Made by a program: the position numbers and the translations under genes. Source: Butyrivibrio sp. (GTDB taxonomy: Bacteria > Bacillota > Clostridia > Lachnospirales > Lachnospiraceae). From it: DNA of 64,000 nucleotides. The DNA is taken from the NCBI RefSeq assembly GCF_015056685.1, contig NZ_SVFW01000012.1, positions 1-64,000 of the forward strand, given 5' to 3'. This document shows, in pieces, positions 57,091 through 64,000 of the stretch (position 1 is its first letter; every line of letters starts with the position of its first letter). Below the pieces are notes generated by a model. It searched no databases. It was given only the letters and a program-made list of their open reading frames with translations, and had not been told where the DNA came from.

Positions 57091-58016
57091 TCCAACATCT
57101 TCTGCGCACATCTAGTAGTTACCTCTATGTAATACTTGGAATCCTCAGTAGACATGCTGCTTGAATCATACTTGTCTATCTTTTCTGCAAAATCAGCATA
57201 CTTCTGCATCATTTCACCGTACTCTCCCAGCATAGAGACCATATTGTTGGGATCAGAGTTATACTTCTTCATAAACTCAACATACTGATCCACAAATTCT
57301 TCATAGCTATCCAGAAAAGCTTTCAGGTCTGGATCAACACCACTTGTCCGCTCTTTCTCCTGAACTTCCTGTGGCTGTTCCTCCTGTTTCTGTTCTTCCT
57401 GACTCGACTCAGCTGCTTCATCTACTTTCTCACCAGTAACTGCTTTTTCTTCATTGATAATTGCAGTCTCTTCTTTTGTTTCGGTCTTACTTTCAACAGT
57501 ACTGGATGATTTTTCTTCATCAACAGACTTCTCTTCCTCTTTCGTTGTAGAGCTTGAAGCATATTCCTCAGGTGGCATTGTAAACAGTCCATACTTCTTA
57601 GCCTGTCCAACTCCGGCAACAAGGCAGAATGCGGCCAGTATAAGCGCAATGATGGTAAAACCCTTAAGCTTATACCTCCTACTAAGGCAGAAAATCGATC
57701 CTGCAATAATTCCTGCTGACAAAATGATTGTCAGAATAGCAGGATCAGAGCTGAAGTCCAATATAGCAAGGATCAGGAGGATAATCCCAAAGAACTTTCC
57801 AAACTTATCCAAACCTGATGGCTGTGGCTCCTGGACAGGCGGCTGCTGAGTATAAGTATTCTGCTGAAAAGCTACTGGTTCTCTGCTTTGCGGCTGAACA
57901 TTTTGAGTTTCCGCAACCCTATCAGGTGTAACACTGCTTCCCACCTGCGTTCCACAATTAGGACAGAACTTTGTTCCATCCGGTACTTCATTTCCACAAT
58001 TCATACAAAAAGCCAT
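57081..58016 (-). CDS. zinc-ribbon membrane protein with coiled acidic linker
   Basis: A 311-residue protein. Residues 3-22 are a zinc ribbon (CMNCGNEVPDGTKFCPNCGT). A Gln/Pro linker is followed by two or three hydrophobic segments (about 70-140), an acidic low-complexity coil (about 145-225: EEEKSVDEEKSS...EEQKQEEQPQE), and a conserved C-terminal domain (LKAFLDSYEEFVDQYVEFMKKYN, about 230-300). Such proteins are common in Lachnospiraceae without known role. It is the last gene of a three-gene operon (XRE, zinc ribbon, this gene). Confidence 0.8.
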   Translation of the reverse strand: MAFCMNCGNEVPDGTKFCPNCGTQVGSSVTPDRVAETQNVQPQSREPVAFQQNTYTQQPPVQEPQPSGLDKFGKFFGIILLILAILDFSSDPAILTIILSAGIIAGSIFCLSRRYKLKGFTIIALILAAFCLVAGVGQAKKYGLFTMPPEEYASSSTTKEEEKSVDEEKSSSTVESKTETKEETAIINEEKAVTGEKVDEAAESSQEEQKQEEQPQEVQEKERTSGVDPDLKAFLDSYEEFVDQYVEFMKKYNSDPNNMVSMLGEYGEMMQKYADFAEKIDKYDSSSMSTEDSKYYIEVTTRCAQKMLEAY

Positions 58017-58036
58017 AATAAGACCCTCTCTTTCTC

Positions 58037-58693
58037 TTATTTACTGTGATAAGTTATAAGGATGTTCGAATTCTTCGGAAAAATATCCCCTTCTTCAAAT
58101 TCCTCGTTACCATTGATTGTTATAGTTTCAACCTGACCATTCTTTCGCTGGTTGAAAAGTCCAAGATCTCCCAACGGCAGTGAATTAACATTGGTAAAGC
58201 CGGCACTCCTGAATATCATAGCCACGCTATTATAATTTTTCCCTGAACAATCCAGCATCTGTGCTGTGATGATGGCATCATTGGGGCTGACATACTTGGA
58301 CTTCTTCTTTTTCTTGTCATCACTCTTCATGTAAGTAAACATCGCTATATATGCACCAATTATGATTCCCCACATGCCGCCAAGAGGAGCAAATATGCAA
58401 ATGATTGCTCCGACAAGAACAAATACTAATGCCACACCATAGGCAACCAGCGTAGATTTTCTTCCACGGTTACTCTCTTTTTCTTCAAGTTCCAGTTCAC
58501 GAAGTCTTAGTATACGTTCCGTCTCAGCTTCTTTTATCCTGGCTTCGTCAATATTTCGATAAATATGCTCATTATCGTTATGAACCATGACCTTGGCTCC
58601 ACAATAAGAGCAAAAAGCAAATTCTCTTGAATTATCTATTGATAACTCAGCCCCACAATCCGGACATTTAATGGATATAAACTGAATTGCCAT
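58037..58693 (-). CDS. zinc-ribbon protein with membrane segments
   Basis: A 218-residue protein. Residues 10-34 are a zinc ribbon (CPDCGAELSIDNSREFAFCSYCG). A charged helical stretch (about 50-75) leads to two hydrophobic helices (about 85-125). The C-terminal part (GKNYNSVAMIFRSAGFTNVN, FEEGDIFPKNSNILITYHSK) resembles domains that recur in zinc-ribbon membrane proteins and has PASTA-like spacing, but this is tentative. It lies 4 bp from the HTH gene and 20 bp from the next gene. Confidence 0.8.
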   Translation of the reverse strand: MAIQFISIKCPDCGAELSIDNSREFAFCSYCGAKVMVHNDNEHIYRNIDEARIKEAETERILRLRELELEEKESNRGRKSTLVAYGVALVFVLVGAIICIFAPLGGMWGIIIGAYIAMFTYMKSDDKKKKKSKYVSPNDAIITAQMLDCSGKNYNSVAMIFRSAGFTNVNSLPLGDLGLFNQRKNGQVETITINGNEEFEEGDIFPKNSNILITYHSK

Positions 58694-58697
58694 ACCC

Positions 58698-59021
58698 TCA
58701 CCTCTCTTCTTTCTCTCCCGGTCTTATTACCTTGTAGCCATATGACTCAAGGGCTGCAATTACTTCAGGAGTAATGTTCACATTAAAATCAGCGTTTTTC
58801 ATGCCTTCACGTTCAATGATCCTGTGAAGATCATCTACGGAAACATCCATCACTTCCGCAATTCTCCGAAGATTATCCCTATCCGGTAGACCGCCATCTG
58901 TCTCCCACTTGGCTATTGCTGATTTTGAGACTCCAACTTTATCTGCCAGTTCCTCCTGGGTCAGTCGCATATGTTTTCTTCTGGCCGATATATACTGCCC
59001 TAAACTTAATCTCTGCTCCAT
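58698..59021 (-). CDS. XRE-family HTH regulator
   Basis: A 107-residue protein with a clean HTH_3 domain (RLSLGQYISARRKHMRLTQEELADKVGVSKSAIAKWETDGGLPDRDNLRRIAEVMDVSVDDL, about 4-67). The C-terminal 40 residues are an acidic tail, perhaps for dimer or ligand contact. It is the first gene of the operon 59021-57081 and probably its own regulator. Confidence 0.9.
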   Translation of the reverse strand: MEQRLSLGQYISARRKHMRLTQEELADKVGVSKSAIAKWETDGGLPDRDNLRRIAEVMDVSVDDLHRIIEREGMKNADFNVNITPEVIAALESYGYKVIRPGEKEER

Positions 59022-59141
59022 GAAACTCTCCTATTATATGGTAGGTACTGTATTTCCCCTTATCAAATTACTTTTTGTTTACGTTGCGTAAGCTCGTACC
59101 GGATTCCTATTAATACAATATCAATTTGGGCAAAGAAAAAT

Positions 59142-59160
59142 CCCCACCAAAATGGTGGGG
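59142..59160 (-). terminator. terminator of the kinase operon
   Basis: CCCCACCA (59142-59149) and TGGTGGGG (59153-59160) form a strong 8-bp stem with a 3-nt loop, with ATTTTTC following on the minus strand. It separates the kinase operon (59175 onward) from the XRE operon. Confidence 0.85.
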
Positions 59161-59174
59161 AAAATCATCATCCT

Positions 59175-59627
59175 TCATTCTTCAGTTGTAAGTTTCTTGA
59201 GCCCTTGCTTCATCAGCATCTCATCTATCTCGTACATATCAAAAATGCGGTTGTTGACGGCAACTATCATGCAAGCGTCTCTGGGATCCTTTGCATACAG
59301 TTCGCTGAGTCCATACAATTTCAATGCTCTGTTGGTTTCATCCCAGTTAAAATGCCCTGCCAGGCAAAGCCTGATGATCAGATCTCTGTCCTTTGTATGT
59401 TTTTCCATAGTAACAATCTTGCTGCCATAGGATTCAGTGACTCCGGCAAAAGAGTATACATCCTTAAGCTTGATGTTCTTCTCATCCAGGACATCTTTCA
59501 TGTAATAGTAAAATGCCTTTTTCTCATCAGCCATGTACTTGCTGTTATCTTTAAGATATGAATCAAGCTGATCCGGCTTCATATTTTCAAGAAGATTGTT
59601 AAGTTCATTTGTTGATTTCTTTTGCAA
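59175..59627 (-). CDS. hypothetical protein with HTH-like fold, linked to a kinase
   Basis: A 150-residue protein. Residues 35-110 (KAFYYYMKDVLDEKNIKLKDVYSFAGVTESYGSKIVTMEKHTKDRDLIIRLCLAGHFNWDETNRAL) resemble the XRE-type HTH of proteins found beside serine/threonine kinases in Lachnospiraceae. The rest is helical. It is separated from the kinase gene by two bases, so translation is coupled; it could be a kinase substrate or regulator. This is inference. Confidence 0.7.
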   Translation of the reverse strand: MQKKSTNELNNLLENMKPDQLDSYLKDNSKYMADEKKAFYYYMKDVLDEKNIKLKDVYSFAGVTESYGSKIVTMEKHTKDRDLIIRLCLAGHFNWDETNRALKLYGLSELYAKDPRDACMIVAVNNRIFDMYEIDEMLMKQGLKKLTTEE

Positions 59628-59629
59628 CG

Positions 59630-60721
59630 TTAATTCCTCTTAACTTCCAAGAGTGCATCATGCAGCTCTTTTGCTGTATATCTGTCCTCAGCATTAAGGC
59701 TGATGCAACGCTCGATTATATTCCATAGTTCTCCTGAGGCACGTTTTTCCTTCGGAAAAGAGCCAGTGACCATCACATTAAGAAGCATTCCAAGTGCATA
59801 AATGTCTGCCTTAGCCGAGGATGCTGTCAGACCATACCCAACCTGTTCAGGCGCCGCATAGTACTGTGTTCCCATGTACCTGGTGTCATCCGTCTTCTCG
59901 GGATCGTACCATTTGGCAACATTCATATCCAACAGATTCACTTCACTATCTATGGTAATAATGATGTTTGATGGCTTTACATCTCTGTGGATGATTGGCG
60001 TCGGAAGATTATGCAGCTCATTCAGGATATCGCAGATGTACAGAGCAACGTCAACAGCTTTCTCTTCAGATATCGTGCCTTCTTTCTCAAGTATATGCTC
60101 CAGGTTCAGTCCAAGAATAAACTCCTCAATGACTATCAGGCAGTTGCTGCTCTCATATATATCGATGATGCGTGGCATACGCTCAATAGGATGCTCCATA
60201 AGGTAAGCATATACACTCTTGTTGTAGATAGTAAGAAGCTTTTTAATGTATCGCTTCCCAGTCTCCCTATGTCTAACAAGAATGATGTTATCTTTTCCTT
60301 CGATAGCCTCCTCTTCCTGATACATAGAGAGCTCCAGGACATCTGCATCGGATAATCCTTTGTATGGATTCCGCTTATCAGCCTGGAATTCATCTTCAGA
60401 AGCATATAATTCACTTACATCAATCTTATTCTCATAGCCGCAATGAGTGCACTTCCATTTTCCGCAGTCTTCTGAAAATCCCGGCTGTTCATTCATGACA
60501 GATCCACATTCATCGCAGATCCAAACAATATCTCCTTCTACTTCCGGATTGATAAGCATCTGGCCACATCCCCTGCACTCCCAGTATTTCAGAGAAGGAT
60601 CATAGCCCTTTTGGAGAGTGAGGTTGGCGTAACAGTGCGGGCAGTATTCGTAGGAGTCGTCAAAAGATTCTAACGATTCATCTTTATCATTTTCTCTTTT
60701 AAAATAATTAAACAACTCCAT
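59630..60721 (-). CDS. zinc-ribbon serine/threonine protein kinase
   Basis: A 363-residue protein. Residues 26-95 carry several CxxC pairs (CPHC, CRGC, CDEC, CTHC), i.e. zinc-ribbon modules. Residues 115-363 form a protein-kinase domain: YIKKLL (ATP-binding Lys), HRDVKPSN catalytic loop (about 243), LLDMNVAKW in place of DFG (about 262), and YAAPEQ. The metal-binding Asp is kept, but FG is replaced by MN. There is no membrane segment. It lies in an operon with two exported proteins and a HTH-like protein, so it could control them or be controlled by envelope signals. Confidence 0.88.
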   Translation of the reverse strand: MELFNYFKRENDKDESLESFDDSYEYCPHCYANLTLQKGYDPSLKYWECRGCGQMLINPEVEGDIVWICDECGSVMNEQPGFSEDCGKWKCTHCGYENKIDVSELYASEDEFQADKRNPYKGLSDADVLELSMYQEEEAIEGKDNIILVRHRETGKRYIKKLLTIYNKSVYAYLMEHPIERMPRIIDIYESSNCLIVIEEFILGLNLEHILEKEGTISEEKAVDVALYICDILNELHNLPTPIIHRDVKPSNIIITIDSEVNLLDMNVAKWYDPEKTDDTRYMGTQYYAAPEQVGYGLTASSAKADIYALGMLLNVMVTGSFPKEKRASGELWNIIERCISLNAEDRYTAKELHDALLEVKRN

Positions 60722-60745
60722 TAGCCCACCATAATAATCGCACTT

Positions 60746-61666
60746 TTACGCTGCTCTATCAGCGTAAAAAACATCGCTAAAAAACTTCTCATTTTTCAGC
60801 AATTTTGGCATATGTTTTATCAGTAGCTCCAACACTTCATTTGCATACTCATGATATTTTTCAAATTCTTCATCGGAATTCACGCCACCGATTGTATCCT
60901 CTATCTTAAATGCCTCTTTCTCAATTTTTTCCAGACCGTTCATCAAATCTTTGTAATTTTCGTCCGTTTTCTGATCTGAAAACAACACTTCTATATATTT
61001 CTTTAATGATGGAATCATTGCCTCTTTATTTGGATCCTTAAGCATATTACCCGCTAAGCGAGGCAAAACATCAATCTTTGTGTACTTATCAGCCTCGTCA
61101 TAATCGCCTAGAATATGAACATAGTATATGATTCCTGCCAAGCTTTTACATTTTTCGTCATATCCTACAAACAGAGTAACCTTCCTAAACCCAAACACAG
61201 AGTTTACGGTACCCAAAAGGACATTTCTTCGCTTCTCCATAAACTGATTTACATCCTTATTTTGGAACTCCATCTCCCACCCTTGATGAGTATACTTCCT
61301 ATGGTTTTGGGCTGATATTTGCACTCTGTTTCCATCTTTTTTAGTGCTTCCAGTCAAATCTTCGTAGTAATCAATGGATGAAAATGATAATGGCAATCCA
61401 CCCATATTCATGCCTTTTAGCACATCATACTTGTCCTTTCCATCCCCTTTAAATTGGTCTATTGCCAAGTACGATGCGTATTCTATTGCTTGTACTGATT
61501 TTTTTACATCCTCTGATTTGTATTTTGAGAATCCCTCTTCAAAAAGGACTTTTTCAAGTTCTTTATTGTGTTCCTCCGCGGAATCATGAGCATAACACAT
61601 AATCATATTCATAAACGAGAGAATACAAACACATATCAGCATGACTATAAATCTATTTCTTCTCAT
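60746..61666 (-). CDS. exported protein of unknown family
   Basis: A 306-residue protein with a signal peptide or anchor (about 5-25, RFIVMLICVCILSFMNMIMCYA). The mature part is acidic and helical with many charged residues, containing YYEDLTGSTKKDGNRVQI and a conserved-looking C-terminal helix (HEYANEVLELLIKHMPKLL). No catalytic motif is recognised. It is 24 bp from the kinase and 6 bp from the 604-residue gene upstream. Confidence 0.65.
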   Translation of the reverse strand: MRRNRFIVMLICVCILSFMNMIMCYAHDSAEEHNKELEKVLFEEGFSKYKSEDVKKSVQAIEYASYLAIDQFKGDGKDKYDVLKGMNMGGLPLSFSSIDYYEDLTGSTKKDGNRVQISAQNHRKYTHQGWEMEFQNKDVNQFMEKRRNVLLGTVNSVFGFRKVTLFVGYDEKCKSLAGIIYYVHILGDYDEADKYTKIDVLPRLAGNMLKDPNKEAMIPSLKKYIEVLFSDQKTDENYKDLMNGLEKIEKEAFKIEDTIGGVNSDEEFEKYHEYANEVLELLIKHMPKLLKNEKFFSDVFYADRAA

Positions 61667-61672
61667 ATTCGT

Positions 61673-63487
61673 CTATTTCACCATGGTAAACGTAACATCA
61701 TCAAGCACAAACGCCTTTTTAGACACCTTAGCTTCAAATTTATACTCAGAACCTTTATAAGTACTTTCAGAAGATGGTGCAATTATAATTTTTGCCACCA
61801 TTCCGTTGGAATACTTCTGTTTCTTTATACTCTTACTTGTATAGACACCTTTGAATGTATCAATTTTGCCCTTTGTGCCTCGTTCAACTTCACTCAAATT
61901 CCAATCTTCGTATATAGTCTCTGCCCCGTTATCTGATATAACAACCTTTATATTAGTTCCTAAACTTAAGTACTCTGCTGGTATCTCAACATTTTTACCA
62001 TTAAACTTAACATCTACTGTCTTTTCATCCGTGGCATGGTCAAACCAATATAATTCTTCTAAAGGCGACACCAAAAAAAGAGGGGAATCTCCAGAATGTA
62101 ACATGTTATTTATTTTTTTCTTTTCTGATTCCGAAATTTTTAACTGTCTTGCAAGTCCAAACAACAATTCACAATTAACTACCAGTGGCTGATATACTGG
62201 TGGAAGCTCAACCTTTCGTTCTTCTTCAAGCCATTTATTATAATCCTTAATCTCTTTCTTTCTGGCTTTTGAATCTGTCTTTTTCTCCGTTTGTTTTACT
62301 ACATCTGCCAGGTATTCCTTGTTCTTTTTCTGTTGTTCATCTATTAAAAGATTTACATTCTGCTTAATCAAATCATAAGCCTTCTGAAGGTAATCCTCGT
62401 CGGTTGTTTTAGCATATAAATCCATATACGCTTGAGCTGCTAAGTACTTAATCGCCCAATCCTCAATTTCAATGTTATTTAACATCTCAGATAAATAACG
62501 GTTTGCAATTATTTCATACGCGGATCCTGAATACTCATGTCTAGCAGCGTCAAGAGCAATTGATAGTGCCTTTGCTAGATCATGGTCTTTCCTAAATGTA
62601 TCGATTTTCATAGACTTATACTTATCTATAGAACTGATGCATTTAGCATACTCACCTTGATCATAATAGCATTCTGCCAGCACAAGCCAGTACTTGCCAT
62701 AAGCCTGGTATGTCTTCTCACTCTGCTCAAAAAAATCTATCTTGCGCGTTGTGTTTGAATTATTTTCCCAAGAAACAAAGTTATCTACTGACTTTTCATT
62801 CAATGCCAAATTACCATCTAGCCCATGTTTTTGGCACATTTCCACCATATATGAAAAGGCTTCCTTTCGACTTTCGTGAAGATTCCCTGCTGCTTCATCA
62901 TCCAAAGCCCATCCATCTTCTAAGTATTTATTCTCCACTTCACTTAAATACGATGTATAACTTGTTTTGGCATCTACAGCCATATAAACGACAGACAATA
63001 CCGCTTTTAATGGGTCTCCTGACTGAACAATGTTCAGAATGCTCATTGGGTTTGGCAAGGCTTTTTGAATAGCATTAGCCTGATTCTGTTCATACATATA
63101 CTCAAGTCTTTCACGTTTTGTCTCAATACTCTGATATGCATAAATGGTATTTAAAAGCTGCTTAATCTCAGACATTGTATCTTCATCTACAGCATTAGGA
63201 TTAACATTATTCACAATATCAGAATACGCATTATCCAGGTATACCTTACTGTTAGAGGACGCATTTATCTCCTTTGATAGTACAGTAATGTAATTAAGCA
63301 TAGATAATGAACTTAATTGTTTATCTGACATCGAGTTATATGCTGAGTTTGTGTTGCTACTTGATGACCCATTTGTACTGTCTTCATCAGTTGTAGCGAA
63401 TGCACTTATCACTTCTCCCGAAAACATTACCATACTAAGAAGAAATGCTGTCACAATAGTCAAAAGTCTTTTTTTCATTCGCTTCAC
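61673..63487 (-). CDS. large exported protein with TPR-like helical repeats
   Basis: A 604-residue protein with a signal peptide (about 1-31, ending SAFA). Residues 35-470 are helical and tetratricopeptide-like in places (YGKYWLVLAECYYDQGEYAKCISSIDKY, YLAAQAYMDLYAKTTDEDYLQKAYDLIKQNV). The C-terminal 110 residues are strand-rich (VDVKFNGKNVEIPAEYLSLGTNIKVVISDN), like a beta-sandwich. The protein should sit outside the membrane. It is the second gene of the visible operon, 40 bp after the glycine-zipper gene. No function is assigned. Confidence 0.65.
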   Translation of the reverse strand: MKRMKKRLLTIVTAFLLSMVMFSGEVISAFATTDEDSTNGSSSSNTNSAYNSMSDKQLSSLSMLNYITVLSKEINASSNSKVYLDNAYSDIVNNVNPNAVDEDTMSEIKQLLNTIYAYQSIETKRERLEYMYEQNQANAIQKALPNPMSILNIVQSGDPLKAVLSVVYMAVDAKTSYTSYLSEVENKYLEDGWALDDEAAGNLHESRKEAFSYMVEMCQKHGLDGNLALNEKSVDNFVSWENNSNTTRKIDFFEQSEKTYQAYGKYWLVLAECYYDQGEYAKCISSIDKYKSMKIDTFRKDHDLAKALSIALDAARHEYSGSAYEIIANRYLSEMLNNIEIEDWAIKYLAAQAYMDLYAKTTDEDYLQKAYDLIKQNVNLLIDEQQKKNKEYLADVVKQTEKKTDSKARKKEIKDYNKWLEEERKVELPPVYQPLVVNCELLFGLARQLKISESEKKKINNMLHSGDSPLFLVSPLEELYWFDHATDEKTVDVKFNGKNVEIPAEYLSLGTNIKVVISDNGAETIYEDWNLSEVERGTKGKIDTFKGVYTSKSIKKQKYSNGMVAKIIIAPSSESTYKGSEYKFEAKVSKKAFVLDDVTFTMVK

Positions 63488-63527
63488 CTCTAATTCACCT
63501 AATAGTATCTTTTATTATTCCCTTCAC

Positions 63528-64000
63528 TTAGGCCGATTTGTTTTCAAGCCTTACTACTCCATTTATGAACTCTTCAGTATTTACCACCGTATTATGTGAT
63601 TCATCAGTAAGCAGTCCATCATCAGTAAGAATCTGCGTATCCAGCACTCCCTTGATGCTCATCGCAATACTTACACAAGAAGAAATGCACTTCTTTGAAT
63701 CTGTTGAGTATTTACTATAGTCATCTCCTTCATTCTTAACAATGTCTTCCATCTTATAAACGAATGGCAAGAAATATGAATCCAATCTAGCCAGCAGGTT
63801 GTGGAACATATATGTTCTTCTACGGATTGCTTCGCACTGTTTTGCTGCTGTATCAAGCTGCTCAGCAAGTTGTATTGCCTCTAGTTGATTTGTTTTAGCC
63901 TGCTCAAGGCTCTTCTTGGCTGTTGCTCCAGCAACAAAGCCCATTACTAATAATGCAGGTCCAGCAACCAGTCCACCCAGAACAGCAGCTCCACCTGCCA
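63528..64000 (-). CDS. C-terminal part of a glycine-zipper membrane protein (runs off the window)
   Basis: The reading frame is open to the end of the window. It contains a Gly/Ala-rich hydrophobic segment (GGAAVLGGLVAGPALLVMGF, then VAGAT), which looks like a membrane glycine zipper, followed by a charged helical coil and an acidic end. The start lies beyond 64000. It is the first visible gene of the operon, 40 bp upstream of the 604-residue gene. Confidence 0.6.
   Translation of the reverse strand, partial: AGGAAVLGGLVAGPALLVMGFVAGATAKKSLEQAKTNQLEAIQLAEQLDTAAKQCEAIRRRTYMFHNLLARLDSYFLPFVYKMEDIVKNEGDDYSKYSTDSKKCISSCVSIAMSIKGVLDTQILTDDGLLTDESHNTVVNTEEFINGVVRLENKSA

Overview
The window looks like a chromosomal stretch of a low-GC anaerobic Firmicute of the family Lachnospiraceae, most like Butyrivibrio or Pseudobutyrivibrio. 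This rests on base and codon use, AGGAGG-type ribosome binding sites, lipobox lipoproteins, an EAL/degenerate-GGDEF signalling protein, a c-di-GMP-I riboswitch, sugar ABC transporters without their own ATPase, and many small housekeeping families typical of that group. No rRNA, tRNA or cas genes were seen. Genus assignment is inference.

Layout. 0-12 kb: an orphan PD-(D/E)XK-like protein, a DMT transporter with a histidine-rich tail, DUF4342 and DUF1848 proteins, an EAL protein whose natural start lies across a frameshift, an MFS carrier, a DUF1284 protein, a membrane-anchored transglutaminase-like protein, and a small-ORF/HNH/SRAP operon. 12-19 kb: a GNAT, a YbaK/ProX-type tRNA deacylase, a GH3 lipoprotein, SGNH and HAD hydrolases, a TauE/SafE permease and a large lipoprotein. 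19-29 kb: small enzymes (GNATs, ArsC/Spx-like proteins, DUF523, MazG, Dabb, glutaredoxin-like) separated by unusual intergenic arrays, then a secreted nuclease operon under a c-di-GMP-I riboswitch with a terminator. 29-38 kb: RarA, then an operon for a solute-binding lipoprotein, a MATE transporter fused to an RsbW-like ATPase domain, and two sugar permeases; then a recombinase remnant and a duplicated array. 38-46 kb: small hypotheticals, a DUF4015 glycoside hydrolase, an isochorismatase, HD and deoxyribosyltransferase-like proteins, YdcF, sce7726 and a rhodanese lipoprotein. 46-54 kb: a defence/stress-like stretch with a ParE/Phd pair, an AbiE pair, an AAA ATPase behind a broken dinD, SIMPL, and two ADP-ribose enzymes (ARH-SseB and macro-HTH). 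54-57 kb: an AraC regulator divergent from a membrane alpha/beta hydrolase. 57-64 kb: two operons of zinc-ribbon, HTH, kinase and exported proteins, running off the window end.

The most unusual content is intergenic. Three families of inverted repeats have conserved arms and loops of fixed length but variable sequence: AGGCAG-20-CTGCCT, ACGGATAA-21-TTATCCGT and TACAGTA-15-TACTGYA. A three-hairpin RNA-like element of about 165 nt occurs three times. A segmental duplication (26.2-27.4 and 36.9-37.5 kb) carries one of these arrays and one copy of the RNA-like element. Several truncated gene copies show that intergenic recombination has been active here.
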